DNA of 64,000 nt from Polyodon spathula (lineage: Eukaryota > Chordata > Actinopteri > Acipenseriformes > Polyodontidae), in contig NC_054543.1 of assembly GCF_017654505.1 (NCBI RefSeq), positions 21,464,976 to 21,528,975 of the forward strand, written 5' to 3'. Both the position numbers and the translations under genes were made by a program. Under the pieces are notes generated by a model. That model was not told where the DNA came from. It did not search any database and worked only from the letters and a program-made list of their open reading frames with translations. Numbering within the stretch: position 1 is the stretch's first letter; each line of letters starts with the position of its first letter. Positions 1 through 10,379 of the stretch are shown piece by piece.

Positions 1-643
1 GTGACAGGTATCAGTCTTGGGAAATCAAGGACTACAGTGTTACAAGCCGATCTGTACTGCTGAACATGTGAAGTCTTATGAAGTGTCAAATTGTATACAA
101 AATACTGGTAGTAGGATTTTTTAAAGACCTGACAAGACAAAGTTCTTTATTTAGTCAGTTCCTTTGAAATGGACAAGCACTGATGGCCGAATGGCCTCTC
201 GCTCATTCTTTTATATTCATGTATACTGTAGTTTTGTAAGAGATATGTACCAGTATAGAAATCTTGAGTGAAATTCTCTAGATCAATTGATCAGATCATA
301 TATTTTATATAAAGTAATCCTTGCATGACATTCATGGGGTTTCTTGCGTTTCCATTTGCTCAATTTTACTCGAGTAAACCAGGCTTTTCACCCAACGTCA
401 TGCAAATGAATGGGAAAGGTGGGGGTTAATATGTAAATTAGTTACGCATAAAAGTACACATGCTGTTTTTGAGGATTACTAGTCCTTGCCCAAATTGTTT
501 TTCAAATTTAATTGGTAGCGAATATTGTTTCAACTAATGTATGTTATGACTCATTAATTAAAAATAAACTTGGAAGTATAAAATGAAACTGACCAACATG
601 TATTGTAGATCACCATGGCTGAAAACCGGTGGAGAGAGCCTCC
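1..643. other. No gene; degenerate repeat scraps
   Basis: No coding region is recognised. A short stretch at about 181-215 resembles the conserved 3' tail of the CR1 copies in this window (GCCGAATGGCCTC followed by CTCG), so it may be a very decayed LINE or SINE tail. At about 333-400 there is a CATGGGGTTTC start and a CTCGAGTAAA motif that recall the termini of the MITE candidate at 2405-2598. Confidence 0.3.
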
Positions 644-644
644 A

Positions 645-689
<45 letters not shown>
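644..689. repeat. (GA)n microsatellite
   Basis: A nearly pure GA dinucleotide run. The SLSLSL-type peptide that can be read from its other strand is an artefact of the repeat. Confidence 0.95.
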
Positions 690-693
<4 letters not shown>

Positions 694-1344
694 CACATCA
701 CCAAAGCCCCAGGGAGAGAATCCAACGCTGCTGTCTGAGAGAATGGCACCCAGCTCTCTCCAAATGACAGCCAGGTACTGAGGTTGCTGTTGGGGCTGCT
801 CTTGTTAACCTCTGCCTTGCTGTGTGGAGAGGGGTAGCGGTCCAAGGGAGCCCAGATCCAGGAGGGGACTCTGCTTTGTATAGCCCTCAAAACCCTCTGC
901 TACTGGACTGAGGCAGGTTCTTCCCGGGCCAGGAAGTGTTTAAGCTGGGGGCAATGTAGTGTCGGGTACCGCAGGACTGCAGACTGGGACTTCATGGTGC
1001 TGCATTGAACTGCTGGGGGGTGGGATTTGTGTTGTTCACTTTCTGTCTGTATGTGTAGATGCTGCAGCCTGGTTCCAACCAGGTCCACTGTTTCCCGCCT
1101 GCTGGACCATATAAGATGCAGCCTGGGTGCTCTTTTCGGAGTGTGCTGAGAGAGTGACAGAAGCAAGAGCTAAAACCATCTGCAAGCTAAAAAGACAGCA
1201 CTGATAAGTGCCAATTGATTCCTCTAAAACCAATGGCACTTATAAGAGCCAATCCAATTCAGCAATAATCGGCCTTTCCAGCCCCAAAGAAATCCTTTGT
1301 TTCAGTGTCTCTTTCTGCTGCTGAACCCATGCCAAGCTGCCGCC

Positions 1345-1348
<4 letters not shown>
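690..1348. other. No recognisable gene; GC-richer stretch with small hairpin
   Basis: This stretch is richer in G and C than its surroundings and has a TATA-like CCATATAAG near 1106. It could be an old LTR or a promoter, but nothing shows which. At 1204-1213 and 1234-1243 lie perfect 10-bp inverted arms (ATAAGTGCCA / TGGCACTTAT) around a 20-bp loop. Confidence 0.35.

Positions 1349-1403
<55 letters not shown>
1349..1403. repeat. (AT)n microsatellite
   Basis: A pure AT run of about 55 bp. Confidence 0.97.
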
Positions 1404-1404
<1 letters not shown>

Positions 1405-2404
1405 TTTCATTCAGGCAATACAGCATATAGGGGATCATGTGATGCTGCATATACTACCCTGGCTTAGAAGCCCTACCTGTCCAGATGGCTGACAGCTGCT
1501 GAGGAAGCATTTAACACCTCGCTGAGCAAGGTTTTAAATATTAAGCAAAGATGTTAAGTTGAAGCACGAATGACGGGGTCTGGGTGTTTGCTACAAAACA
1601 AAAACAAACACAGATGGTGGGCTGAAGCAGTGTATAAATAACAAAGAAAGAGATTGACAAGTCACCTAACCCCCTACCCCCACCCGGAAGTAGTTTGTGT
1701 GGCTAATTCCGCCCCCATTGAGTGCTGCCAGGGAAGCTAGAGAAGCCAAACACATGTATAAAACTTGTAAGCTCTGTGAAGGAGCGCCCTCTACAGTGTC
1801 CACCTAATTAGACCTAAAGGTTAACATTGATGCAAACAAATAAAACACAAATTAATACATTAATTTGCAGTTTTATTTGGTCAGCTTTGAATGGGCATCA
1901 ACAACTTTTTGGTTGTTTGTTGCACTGTTTTGGACGATCCAGCTGGTCCATGACACCCAGTTCACCAACTATTTATCATTGTGGAGGGCAGACACACATT
2001 GTCTTTGGTCATAGCTGGGATAAAAAAAAGGACAGGAATTAATTCAGTTACATTTAAACAGCTTACTAGCACTTTAACTTTAGCGTAGTTTTTACACCAA
2101 GGGTATTCTCAAACAGCTGCTTTAATACTATAACAAGGGCACAATGCAGTTCATGGTAAGTGGTTTTATATGAACTGTAAACCCACAAGAGATATACAAC
2201 ATGACAGTCTATACAAGGCAAAAAAATCAATAATAAAAAAGCCACCCACATTATTATTAAAGTGAACTACACCATTGCTAACCATAAAATCGCCCTTCAC
2301 CCATTACTTTCTGCCGTCTTGGAATCCATCGTAAGAACTGACTTGCTCCCTTGAAATATTTATAGTTAAGGATAAACTCGCTCATTAACATTTACATGTG
2401 AAAT
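1404..2404. other. No feature recognised
   Basis: AT-rich sequence. Short open frames exist, but none has a recognisable domain or exon-like borders. Confidence 0.4.
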
Positions 2405-2598
2405 GTGGGGTTCCATGTGAAACTGGGCATGGATTTTTCCGTGTGTTTAGTCATTTACACAAGTAAATGAGGTTTACCCTATCCCTCTCTTTGGCCGTTA
2501 TTTTTGTCCACAAAGCTGATTTACACAAGTAATTCTCCCAAAGGTGCATGCACATCGCTATTTCATGTGTAAATTGACCCGTATGGAAACCCCATGAT
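2405..2598. mobile_element. MITE candidate with CATGGGGTTTCC-like ends
   Basis: The left end reads GTGGGGTTCCATGTGAAA and the right end, on the other strand, CATGGGGTTTCCATACGGG, so the two ends are imperfect inverted repeats about 190 bp apart. Internal TTTACACAAGTAA motifs recur. A related end appears near 333. There is no coding capacity; the superfamily is not determined. Confidence 0.4.
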
Positions 2599-3075
2599 TA
2601 TTATTAATGCTACAAATATAATATTGTATGGATTATCCCACCTAAAACAAAATCTTGATTAAAATGTGAACGAACTACCATTCATGCAATCTGTAAAGAT
2701 AATATTGTTGAGTGTTTTGCAAAGTGGTTTAAGTGAAAAAGTGAACTTTGGGTTGGTACAATCAGCCCATCGTGGCTGTCGTGTTTGTTAATATGCACAT
2801 CATATTGATCCAGCGGGAGATCAATTTGGTGTCAGTGGTGCAAGGCCATAGATCTGAAGAAACAGATGTAGATACGGAGGCTTTATTATGGGACAGGAAC
2901 ATTACCATGCATTACTACAGCAATACTGGTGCATCAATCAGAAGACGGTGCAAAGTGGTTTAGTTTTATCTAAAGTCTATAATTGCCTTGGTTTATTTGA
3001 CAAATAAGACAAGGAGAATCCTCTGCTGGGCTCCTCAGTCTAGGTTCCAACTAAACAGGTGACGAACCACTGCTT
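2599..3075. other. No feature recognised
   Basis: No domain, repeat family or exon-like segment was recognised in this stretch. Confidence 0.4.
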
Positions 3076-3119
3076 GGGAGGGGGGGAGGGGGGGGGGTGG
3101 GGGGGGGGGGGGGGGGGGG
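3076..3119. repeat. G-rich homopolymer tract
   Basis: About 44 bases of G broken only by a single A and a single T. It could form a G-quadruplex, and its length is prone to sequencing error. Confidence 0.9.
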
Positions 3120-3231
3120 AAATCCCTTATTGTATTATTTAATCGCACATTAATTAAGAGCAATAAGAGCACAAGATACACTTGGCATTTGTGAAATTAA
3201 AAAGGAAAAATCCCACTTTACCTCTCCAGAG

Positions 3232-3252
3232 GAAAAAAAAAAAAAAAAAAAA
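3232..3252. repeat. Poly(A) tract
   Basis: An uninterrupted A run of about 21 bases. No processed pseudogene or LINE tail was recognised just upstream of it. Confidence 0.9.
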
Positions 3253-3869
3253 CATTGTCCTAAGTCAGCAAAGATGTGATTACAGCAGAAAGCTGTCAAA
3301 CTCGATTGGAGGAGCAGTAGCTGGAAATAAAAAATGATCACCTCCTTGTGTAAATACTGCAGCACGGTTTTGGGTGATCGAGCTGGTGGAATTCCACCAT
3401 TACACAATGCAAATTCCACCAAGTCATTAAGTTGTATAAACAGAGAATTAGTTGTAATGCTATAAATATGTTTTGGATGCCAGGGATGTGCAAACTCTTT
3501 GTGACAAATAAAACAACAATAAGCTACTAAGGGAGATTTGAATTAGCCAACACGCTTTAAAACTTTAAACCCAGAAAAGAACAGGAAAATAAAGCTAGCT
3601 TGCTAAATGAAGCTAAACTGAACATTTAAAAGGGATAAGTGCTGTTTTTTTGTGTAAATTGGTTCAGATATCTGTATCAGCCTATCAGAAGAGACAAGGC
3701 AAACCAAACTTTAATGATCTCCCTGTGCTTTTGTTTGTTTGCTTGTTGGGGAGTGGAGAATAAACAGTACCAAAAGAATCCTAGTCTGGGAGCTAGGTGT
3801 CATATTGGATTAATATACTAGCTTTTCATCTCAGGAGGCTATTCACATCAGGCTTCAGTCACAGTGCTT
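3253..3869. other. No gene recognised
   Basis: No gene or repeat family is recognised here. A short local palindrome centred on GGAATTCC occurs near 3405. Confidence 0.35.
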
Positions 3870-3913
3870 GAATGTCCCAACAAGTCTACCCTAGTGAACT
3901 TGTTGGGACATTC
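3870..3913. repeat. Perfect 16-bp inverted repeat (hairpin)
   Basis: GAATGTCCCAACAAGT at 3870-3885 and its exact reverse complement at 3898-3913 flank a 12-base loop. Most repeats here are eroded, so a perfect 16-bp stem stands out. It is followed within 20 bp by a G-rich tract. It is not linked to a recognised element. Confidence 0.85.
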
Positions 3914-4311
3914 GCCCCTTATTTGGGGGGTGGGGGGTGTCATGTGGCATTTTGGAAAATCAATTAACTCATATTATCTACTATTTTACTTCTCTGTGAT
4001 GACATTAAAACAATAAATAAATCGTATGATCTCGCAATATTATAAACTATCACACAGCATACATTACCACAGCTGTTTCCAGAAATGTTTTTTGGTTTTC
4101 TTTTCATTATCATTACCGTATTAGCAACAATGTAGAGATCTGAGCTAAGTTACAGTACTTGAAACAAATAAAATAATGCAGTGAGCAGGCCCTCTACAGA
4201 GTTCAATACACAGGTTCACATACACCAAGTTACTGTAAAGTAAGGGATGTACATATAATGCTTACTTTCAACTGACTATTCAAAACTGAACATAAAAATT
4301 ATATACTCTTA
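3914..4311. other. No feature recognised
   Basis: No gene or repeat family is recognised apart from a short G-rich tract near 3925-3938. Confidence 0.4.
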
Positions 4312-4404
4312 CAGTGCTTATAGAAAGTCTACACACCCCTTGAACTTTTTTCACATTTTGTTGTGTCAGAGTTTCATACACTTAAATGAGGATTTTTTTT
4401 TTTT
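4312..4404 (+). mobile_element. Tc1/mariner-type terminal fragment
   Basis: The sequence AGTGCTTATAGAAAGTC, followed by ACACCCCTTGAAC and TTTTCACATTTTGTTGTG, is typical of Tc1-like transposon ends in fish. It continues after the SINE at about 4837-4870 with CTCCACAGTGTTAAGGGGG, which again resembles such elements. No transposase is visible, so this is a terminal piece or a short non-autonomous element. Confidence 0.5.
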
Positions 4405-4836
4405 CCCCACTTATCTACACATCATACTCCAATGTGTTTTTGGGCTGACTTGGGAGCGGTGAAGACGAACATACGTTGTCCTCTGAAGCATGTGCCGTTA
4501 GCCGACCGCTTCTTTACACACTGCAGACTAACCACGCAGCCACCTCAGAGCTACAGCATCGGAGGATAAGTCAGCCTTAGGCAGCTTACAGGCAAGCCTG
4601 CAGGCACCTGGCTAGACCATAGGAGTCACTGGTGCGCGATAAGCCGAGGACACCCTGGTCGACCTAGCCCTCCCTCCCCCTGGGCGACACTCGTCCAATT
4701 GTGCGACGCCCCCTAGGAACTCCCAGTCACGGTCGGCAGCGACATAGCTTGGATTCAAATTTGCGATCTCCAGGCTTTAGGGCGCATCCGCGCAGAGCAC
4801 TTTTACTGGATGTGCCACTCGGGAGCCCCACTTATA
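4405..4836 (-). mobile_element. tRNA-derived SINE with target-site duplications
   Basis: Read on the minus strand, the element starts GGGGCTCCCGAGTGGCAC and carries an A-box-like TGGCACATCCAG and a B-box-like GCAAATTTGAATCC at tRNA spacing. This is an internal RNA polymerase III promoter derived from a tRNA. A unique body follows. The direct repeat CCCCACTTAT flanks it at 4405-4414 and 4827-4836, consistent with a target-site duplication. The SINE sits inside the Tc1-type fragment, so it is the younger insertion. Confidence 0.8.
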
Positions 4837-5570
4837 CTCCACAGTGTTAAGGGGGAAAAAAGTTTTATTCTAAAAGATCATAAAATGGATAAGTCTCTGT
4901 TTTGGTCAAATTAGTTAAAGGCTACATGTGCGCCGATTGGAGAAAATCTGGACTCTTGGGATCTAAAGCTAGCTGTGTGCCAATAAACTTAGTCCTGTCT
5001 TCACTAAAACACATAGAAATTTCGCCAAGGACTGCATCCAGTGTGCTATAGTACATTCTTTTGAACTCTTAACACCCCTCTTAATTTCCATCATCTCCAG
5101 ATTGACCCACAGAACTTTCCACCATGAACTGTTGCAAATGTTTGTTTACGACTTTTCTTTTACATTAGCTACAGTTCCACCACTGTTCTTCCAAAGCTCA
5201 TTAAAAAAGTCAGAGTCAGCACCTGGTTTAGTGATGCACTCTGATGTACTTTAAATAATGTGTATCGCTGAAAGCAGGTCAGTTTGTTCTGCCTGACCCA
5301 TCTTGTTTGGAGCATCTAGTAGATGTTAAATTTTGTAGACCATGTGAGCAGGAAATCTCTGTACCTCACTTTAATAACCCTGTAGTTTCAATTCGCACAT
5401 CGGTTCCATGTGCTTGAGTGTTTTCAACTTCTGTAAGGAGTTTGAAAATACTGTGAAATGGCTTGACTATAACTGATGCTCTGCCATAATGACCAGTCCA
5501 TCATTGGTCTAGTAAATGCTTAAGTTTCTTACCTTTGTAGAAGACACCGACAGTGGGTTTTCTAATGAAC

Positions 5571-5741
5571 TGTGAACAAGCTGGCTTTAGTGGTGACGTC
5601 AGACCAGAAAGGAACACACAGTACTGCGAAGTGAAATGGTAAATGAAATGGGCTGTTGCATGTATTTAATAAACATACAGAAAATTAAAGGCTGAAAGAC
5701 AAACAAAACACAGGACACGGCACTGGTAACCAAAACAAAGA

Positions 5742-5774
<33 letters not shown>

Positions 5775-6182
5775 GGACTACACAGATAAACACGGTGAGC
5801 TGTTATTATTCTTACTATTATTATTACGTCCGTCTCCAATCCCATTCTCCACTTACTGAACACACAACCCCGAGCAAGTGAAAACATGCTGCTTTTATGC
5901 AGCTGTACCGAGACTCAATTGTTAATCAATCATTCAACTGGAGTCTCGATAAAACTGCACGTGAATTAATGAAGTGCAATTCCCCGTGCTCACATATTAT
6001 TACATTTTACCTGCACGTGGAGTGCTGTGCAATCCTCGTGCCTAAATACAAATATACATTTTAAACACTTGTGCACATAACCCATATTATATTCTGTGTA
6101 CCAACTACAATACGCCAACATTAACACACCACATGCAACATATAACACAGAAATACACACAGGGGTGGGCAACATTGCCACA
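5571..6182 (-). mobile_element. Solo LTR (LTR family 1)
   Basis: On the minus strand it begins TGTGGCAATGTTGCCCACCC and ends GTTCACA, the TG...CA form of an LTR. It matches the LTRs at 39662-41351, about 41767-42438 and 55546-56106 over most of its length, including the segment CTGCATAAAAGCAGCATG. TGAAC (5566-5570) and TGAAT (6183-6187) flank it as a 4-of-5 target duplication. No internal region remains, so it likely formed by LTR-LTR recombination. It contains a poly(A) run at 5743-5773. Confidence 0.75.
5743..5773. repeat. Poly(A) tract inside the solo LTR
   Basis: An uninterrupted A run on the plus strand (T on the LTR's sense strand), giving phenylalanine-rich artefact peptides. Confidence 0.9.
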
Positions 6183-6700
6183 TGAATATATTTCATTTCA
6201 TTGAAATATTTCATTCCACATTGTCATGCAATTTAAGTGCTCCTTGCTGGAGGAGTGCTTATTTAATCCTTTATTACATTCCGTTACATGTTTCCAATCA
6301 CAGTATCCACTTAAACTAAACGTGAGATCAGCATTTCCTGTCGAAGAACCGAATTTGACACAGGAAACAAAATGCTGCACCCACCTTCTGCGAATATTCA
6401 AGCTACTCTCTTTTTTTGTATCATAATACCTTGTTCTTGCCTCCAAAATGACAATAGGGATACTTTGAAAGGATTACCTGTACTGAATTTTCCACGCAGT
6501 TTAAGTGCTGGGGCCTTCTGAATCTGCTGCGGCTCAGTTTCCTCCATTCATTGGTTACTCTACGCTGGCCTGGGTCTTCTTCAGTGACCACTGTTGATAG
6601 AGCAAAACTACTGCTACCAGATTTTTTCGTTTGTTTTAAGCCACTTTCAAAGCCTATTGATAGTCCTTGATGTTTCTATCTGACTTTACCAAACACCCAC

Positions 6701-7244
6701 AGCGACACACTACAATATGTCTCAGCCCTCAAGATGCACAACTAGAAAACGTCACTAAGGCGACCCTATGAAGGTAGTAGTTTGTATACAACCCTAAAAA
6801 TTTTACAGAAGCAAGTAGCATACATGTCCCTATATGGTTGAGACAGTCCTGATTTCCTAGCAAATGTCCCAGGTCCCAATACATAGGAAGAAAGTCCTGC
6901 TATTTACCCATAGAAAAAAGAATCATTTGTTCTGCACAGTGAAAATCACACGCTGTGCTCTTCTTGCAGCTGACACATCTACTGATCACTAACTTATACA
7001 AAGGTAAGAACGCTTCATGTCTGTTTTTACTGTCATGATGGTCGTGTCATGTTGGGGAGGATACGTCTATTATGTGACAGTGTTTTTTGCATATGACTCC
7101 TCCCATGTGTATGATGAGCGTCCACCTGAACAGTTTCCAAGTGTTGGCAAGCATGAAGTAGGCATTTTTTTTAAATTTACTATTATTGTGCTTTGCTTTA
7201 ATTTTATTTGTCAATTTTTTTTTCTGTCAATTTAGAATCAGAAA
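6701..7244. other. No feature recognised
   Basis: AT-rich sequence. It may hold the decayed upstream part of the hAT relic, but no further motif can be read. Confidence 0.35.
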
Positions 7245-7292
7245 CTGGGGGGGGGCCTAAGGCCCCCCTAAGGCCCGCCCATAGCCCACCCT
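7245..7292. repeat. G/C palindromic cluster, possible hAT-type terminus
   Basis: A G run passes into GGGCCTAAGGCCCCCC and then AAGGCCCGCCC, forming nested short palindromes. A similar cluster at 19484-19546 lies next to the second hAT relic, which suggests a transposon end. No target duplication was found. Confidence 0.35.
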
Positions 7293-7730
7293 CAAAGTGC
7301 AGTAAGAATTGTTTTACCTCACACAATGAAGTGGGTTATTTCGCTTATAAAATTAATATTATAATTTTTTATTTTTTTTAAAGTAAATTACACAAATTAG
7401 CATTTTATGGAAAAAAATGAAATATATTATGTTTCATACATATATTTTGTACTTTTTTATTTGCCATAAACATTACATTGAACATTCCCATTTTCAGTAA
7501 CATTTGAGTTAAAATGGTACTTGGGAATTGAAGGCAGACAGATTTCCCACATCTTAGGGAGGATTCACGGAACAGCTAAACACTGTACTGGTACTTGACA
7601 TCCAGAGAGGAGCTTCCATGTGTTTTTCTTTTTTTGTGTGTAGATTCTATTCAGGTTTTGTGGTGTTCAAGAGAAGTTGACCAATAATTTCAGAGGCTGT
7701 TTTCACATCAATGGTCGGTAACCGGCATAA

Positions 7731-9613
7731 GAACATAAGAAAATAAGAAAGTTTACAAACGAGAGGAGGCCATTCGGCCCATCTTGCTCATTTGGTTGTT
7801 AGTAGCTTATTGATCCCAAAATCTCATCAAGCAGCTTCTTGAAGGATCCCAGGGTGTCAGCTTCAATAACATTACTGAGGAGTTGATTCCAGACCCTCAC
7901 AATTCTCTGTGTAAAAAAGTGCCTCCTATTTTCTGTTCTGAATACCCCTTTGTCTAAACTCCATTTGTGACCCCTGGTCCTTGTTTCTTTTTTCAGGCTG
8001 AAAAAGTCCCTTGGGTCGACACTGTCAATACCTTCTAGAATTTTGAATGCTTGAATTAGGTCGCCACGTAGTTTTCTTTGTTCAAGACTGAACAGATTCA
8101 ATTCTTTTAGCCTGTCTGCATATGACATGCCTTTTAAGCCCGGAATAATTCTGGTCGCTCTTCTTTGCACTATTTCTAGAGCAGCAATATCTTTTTTATA
8201 GCGAGGTGACCAGAACTGAACACAATATTCAAGATGAAGTCTTACTAGTGCATTGTACAGTTTTAACATTACTTCCCTTGATTTAAATTCAACACTTTTC
8301 ACAATGTATCCGAGCATCTTGTTGGCCTTTTTTATAGCTTCCCCACATTGTCTAGATGAAGACATTTCTGAGTCAACAAAAACTCCTAGGTCTTTTTCAT
8401 AGATTCCTTCTCCAATTTCAGTATCTCCCATATGATATTTATAATGTACATTTTTATTTCCTGTGTGCAGTACCTTACACTTTTCTCTATTAAATGTCAT
8501 TTGCCATGTGTCTGCCCAGTTCTGAATCTTGTCTAGATCATTTTGAATGACCTTTGCTGCTGCAACAGTGTTTGCCACTTCTCCTATTTTTGTGTCTTCT
8601 GCAAATTTAACAAGTTTGCTTACTATACCAGAATCTAAATCATTAATGTAGATTAGGAATAGCAGAGGACCTAATACTGATCCCTGTGGTACACCGCTGG
8701 TTACCACACTCCATTCTGAGGTTTTTCCTCTAATCAGTACTTTCTGTTTTCTACATGTTAACCGCTCCCTAATCCATGTACATCTGTTTCCTTGAATCCC
8801 AACTGTGTTCAGTTTGAGAATTAATCTTTTGTGCGGGACTTTGTCAAAAGCTTTCTGGAAATCTAAATAAACCATGTCATATGCTTTGCAATTATCCATT
8901 ATCGATGTTGCATCCTCAAAAAAATCAAGCAAGTTAGTTAGACACGATCTCCCTTTCCTAAAACCATGTTGACTGTCTCCCAGGACCCTGTTACCATATA
9001 GGTAATTTTCCATTTTGGATCTTATTATAGTATCCATAAGTTTGCATATAATAGAAGTCAGGCTTACTGGTCTGTAGTTACCTGGTTCAGTTTTGTTTCC
9101 CTTTTTGTGGATCGGTATTACATTTGCAATTTTCCAGTCTGTCGGTACCACCCCTGTGTCAAGAGACTGCTGCATGATCTTGGTTAGCGGTTTGTAAATT
9201 ACTTCTTTCATTTCTTTGAGTACTACTGGGAGGATCTCATCCGGCCCAGGGGATTTGTTTATTTTAAGAGCTCCTAGTCCCTTTAACACTTCTGCCTCAG
9301 TTATGCTAAAGTTATTTAAAACTGGATAGGAACTGGATGACATGTGAGGCATGTTGTCAGTATCTTCCTTTGTAAAAACTTGTGAAAAGTAATCATTTAA
9401 TGTATTTGCTATTTTTTTTTTCTTCATCCACGATTTTGCCATTTGTATCTCTTAAACATTTAATCTCCTCTTTGAATGTTCGCTTGCTGTTGTAATATTG
9501 GAAAAACATTTTGGAATTGGTTTTAGCTCCCTTAGCAATGTTCATTTCTATTTCTCTCTTGGCCTTTCTAACTTCCTTTTTGACTTGCGTTTCCAGTTCT
9601 GTGTACTCTTTCT
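7731..9613 (-). mobile_element. CR1-like LINE copy 1, 5' truncated
   Basis: On the minus strand the element runs from the middle of the pol ORF to a 3' tail GTTTGTAAACTTTCTTAT ending in TTATGTTC. It lacks the endonuclease half, the usual result of incomplete reverse transcription. GCATAA at 7725-7730 and 9614-9619 flanks it, and family X copy B has a single GCATAA at the matching place (26265-26270), so the insertion is defined by an empty site. The minus-strand frame at 9393-9617 supplies more N-terminal sequence in another frame. Confidence 0.9.
7799..9442 (-). CDS. CR1-like reverse transcriptase, partial
   Basis: A 547-residue frame covers the RT domain and C-terminus of a CR1-type ORF2. 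The enzyme would copy its own RNA at a nicked target site. Visible motifs are INKSPGPDEI and GNYRPVSLTSI in the N-terminal part, the palm block VYLDFQKAFDKVPH, SGVPQGSVLGPLLFLIYIND, and a C-terminal block with EQRKLRGDLIQAFKIL and VRVWNQLLSN. The catalytic box reads FAEDTK instead of FADDTK, so one of the paired aspartates is replaced by glutamate. The N-terminal endonuclease is missing, so the chosen methionine is not a native start. It is a dead copy. Confidence 0.9.
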   Translation of the reverse strand: MAKSWMKKKKIANTLNDYFSQVFTKEDTDNMPHMSSSSYPVLNNFSITEAEVLKGLGALKINKSPGPDEILPVVLKEMKEVIYKPLTKIMQQSLDTGVVPTDWKIANVIPIHKKGNKTEPGNYRPVSLTSIICKLMDTIIRSKMENYLYGNRVLGDSQHGFRKGRSCLTNLLDFFEDATSIMDNCKAYDMVYLDFQKAFDKVPHKRLILKLNTVGIQGNRCTWIRERLTCRKQKVLIRGKTSEWSVVTSGVPQGSVLGPLLFLIYINDLDSGIVSKLVKFAEDTKIGEVANTVAAAKVIQNDLDKIQNWADTWQMTFNREKCKVLHTGNKNVHYKYHMGDTEIGEGIYEKDLGVFVDSEMSSSRQCGEAIKKANKMLGYIVKSVEFKSREVMLKLYNALVRLHLEYCVQFWSPRYKKDIAALEIVQRRATRIIPGLKGMSYADRLKELNLFSLEQRKLRGDLIQAFKILEGIDSVDPRDFFSLKKETRTRGHKWSLDKGVFRTENRRHFFTQRIVRVWNQLLSNVIEADTLGSFKKLLDEILGSISY

Positions 9614-9925
9614 GCATAATTTCCTTAGATTGTAAAACAGCATTAGATGATATGTGGACTAAACGACTTTCGTGTCAGTTTGCGCAGTGCTGCAGTCCTT
9701 CCCGTTCGCTACGAGCACAATAGAATTCTATGTCAAACCCGATCTTGTTTAAAAGCGCAGCAGTTGTGTCAAAAGAGAGCAGGAGAGATTTTAATTTTGT
9801 TTTAAATATGTTTCTGAAATTGGAGGTTAGTGGTGAGATGTATCTGTTGTGTCTAATTTAAACCTTGCATACTCACTAATAAGTTTTATAAGGCAATATT
9901 TCATTTAATAAGTAGATGCTGCTGC

Positions 9926-9928
<3 letters not shown>

Positions 9929-9999
<71 letters not shown>
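9929..9999. repeat. (AT)n microsatellite
   Basis: A pure AT run inside family X copy A. Copy B has only a short CATATATT at the matching place, so the expansion is specific to this copy. Confidence 0.95.
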
Positions 10000-10002
<3 letters not shown>

Positions 10003-10379
10003 GAGTGAGACTTGCCTGGTGATTTCTCGGATGGCTTTTGAATAAAGTATTACTGCTACTGCTTACATTAGTTTTTTGTTGTTGTTGGGTGTTTTAAATG
10101 CTGTTTCAGTTGTATGTTCACATTTGTACCTACATAAACACTGTGTACATAATTGTTACTATTAAGGTGTAGTAATATTAATATAACAGGTAAGTTGGTC
10201 TGTGATGTCATAGCCTTGACGAACAGGCATGTGATCTTGTTAAGTCAATCACAGCACTTTATTTATCCAAGCCCCATTTTATAAAATGCTTTCATTATGC
10301 TTTATTACATTGTACAATACTTTCACTTTTATAAGGGTAGTATGTTGAGAAAACTGCTCTGAACACAGATGTTTACAGT

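Larger units (their letters stand above)
4870..6700 (-). pseudogene. hAT transposase relic (ZMYM1-like), split by a solo LTR
   Basis: Reading right to left, 6198-6446 encodes a TTF-type zinc-finger end, with GYCDWKHVTECNKGLNKHSS then HLNCMTMW, as found at the start of ZMYM1-like hAT transposases. After the LTR, 4900-5570 gives middle-domain pieces in shifting frames, for example KTLKHMEP, LLDAPNKMGQAEQTDLLSA and VLGEISMCFSEDRTKF, followed by ALDPKSPDF. The family moves DNA by cut-and-paste using an RNase H-like fold and a C-terminal dimerisation region. That last part is not seen, because Tc1-type and SINE sequence lies there. Many stops and frameshifts make it non-functional. No termini were identified. 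Confidence 0.7.
7293..10320. repeat. Family X copy A (interrupted by CR1 copy 1)
   Basis: The segments 7300-7730, 9614-9928 and about 10170-10320 align in order with 25830-26640 and 27050-27190 (copy B). Shared blocks include GTAAGAATTGT near the left end, CCAATAATTTC, GATTGTAAA with the following TGATATGTGGACTAAACG, and TGATGTCATAG near the right end. The class is unknown; the ends contain inverted GGTAAGAATTGTC-like motifs, which suggests a DNA transposon. CR1 copy 1 lies inside it between two GCATAA copies. Confidence 0.7.

Noticed and set aside
4440..4830. A stand-alone tRNA gene suggested by A- and B-box-like motifs
   Set aside because: The boxes are diverged, no complete cloverleaf can be drawn, and target duplications mark it as a SINE.
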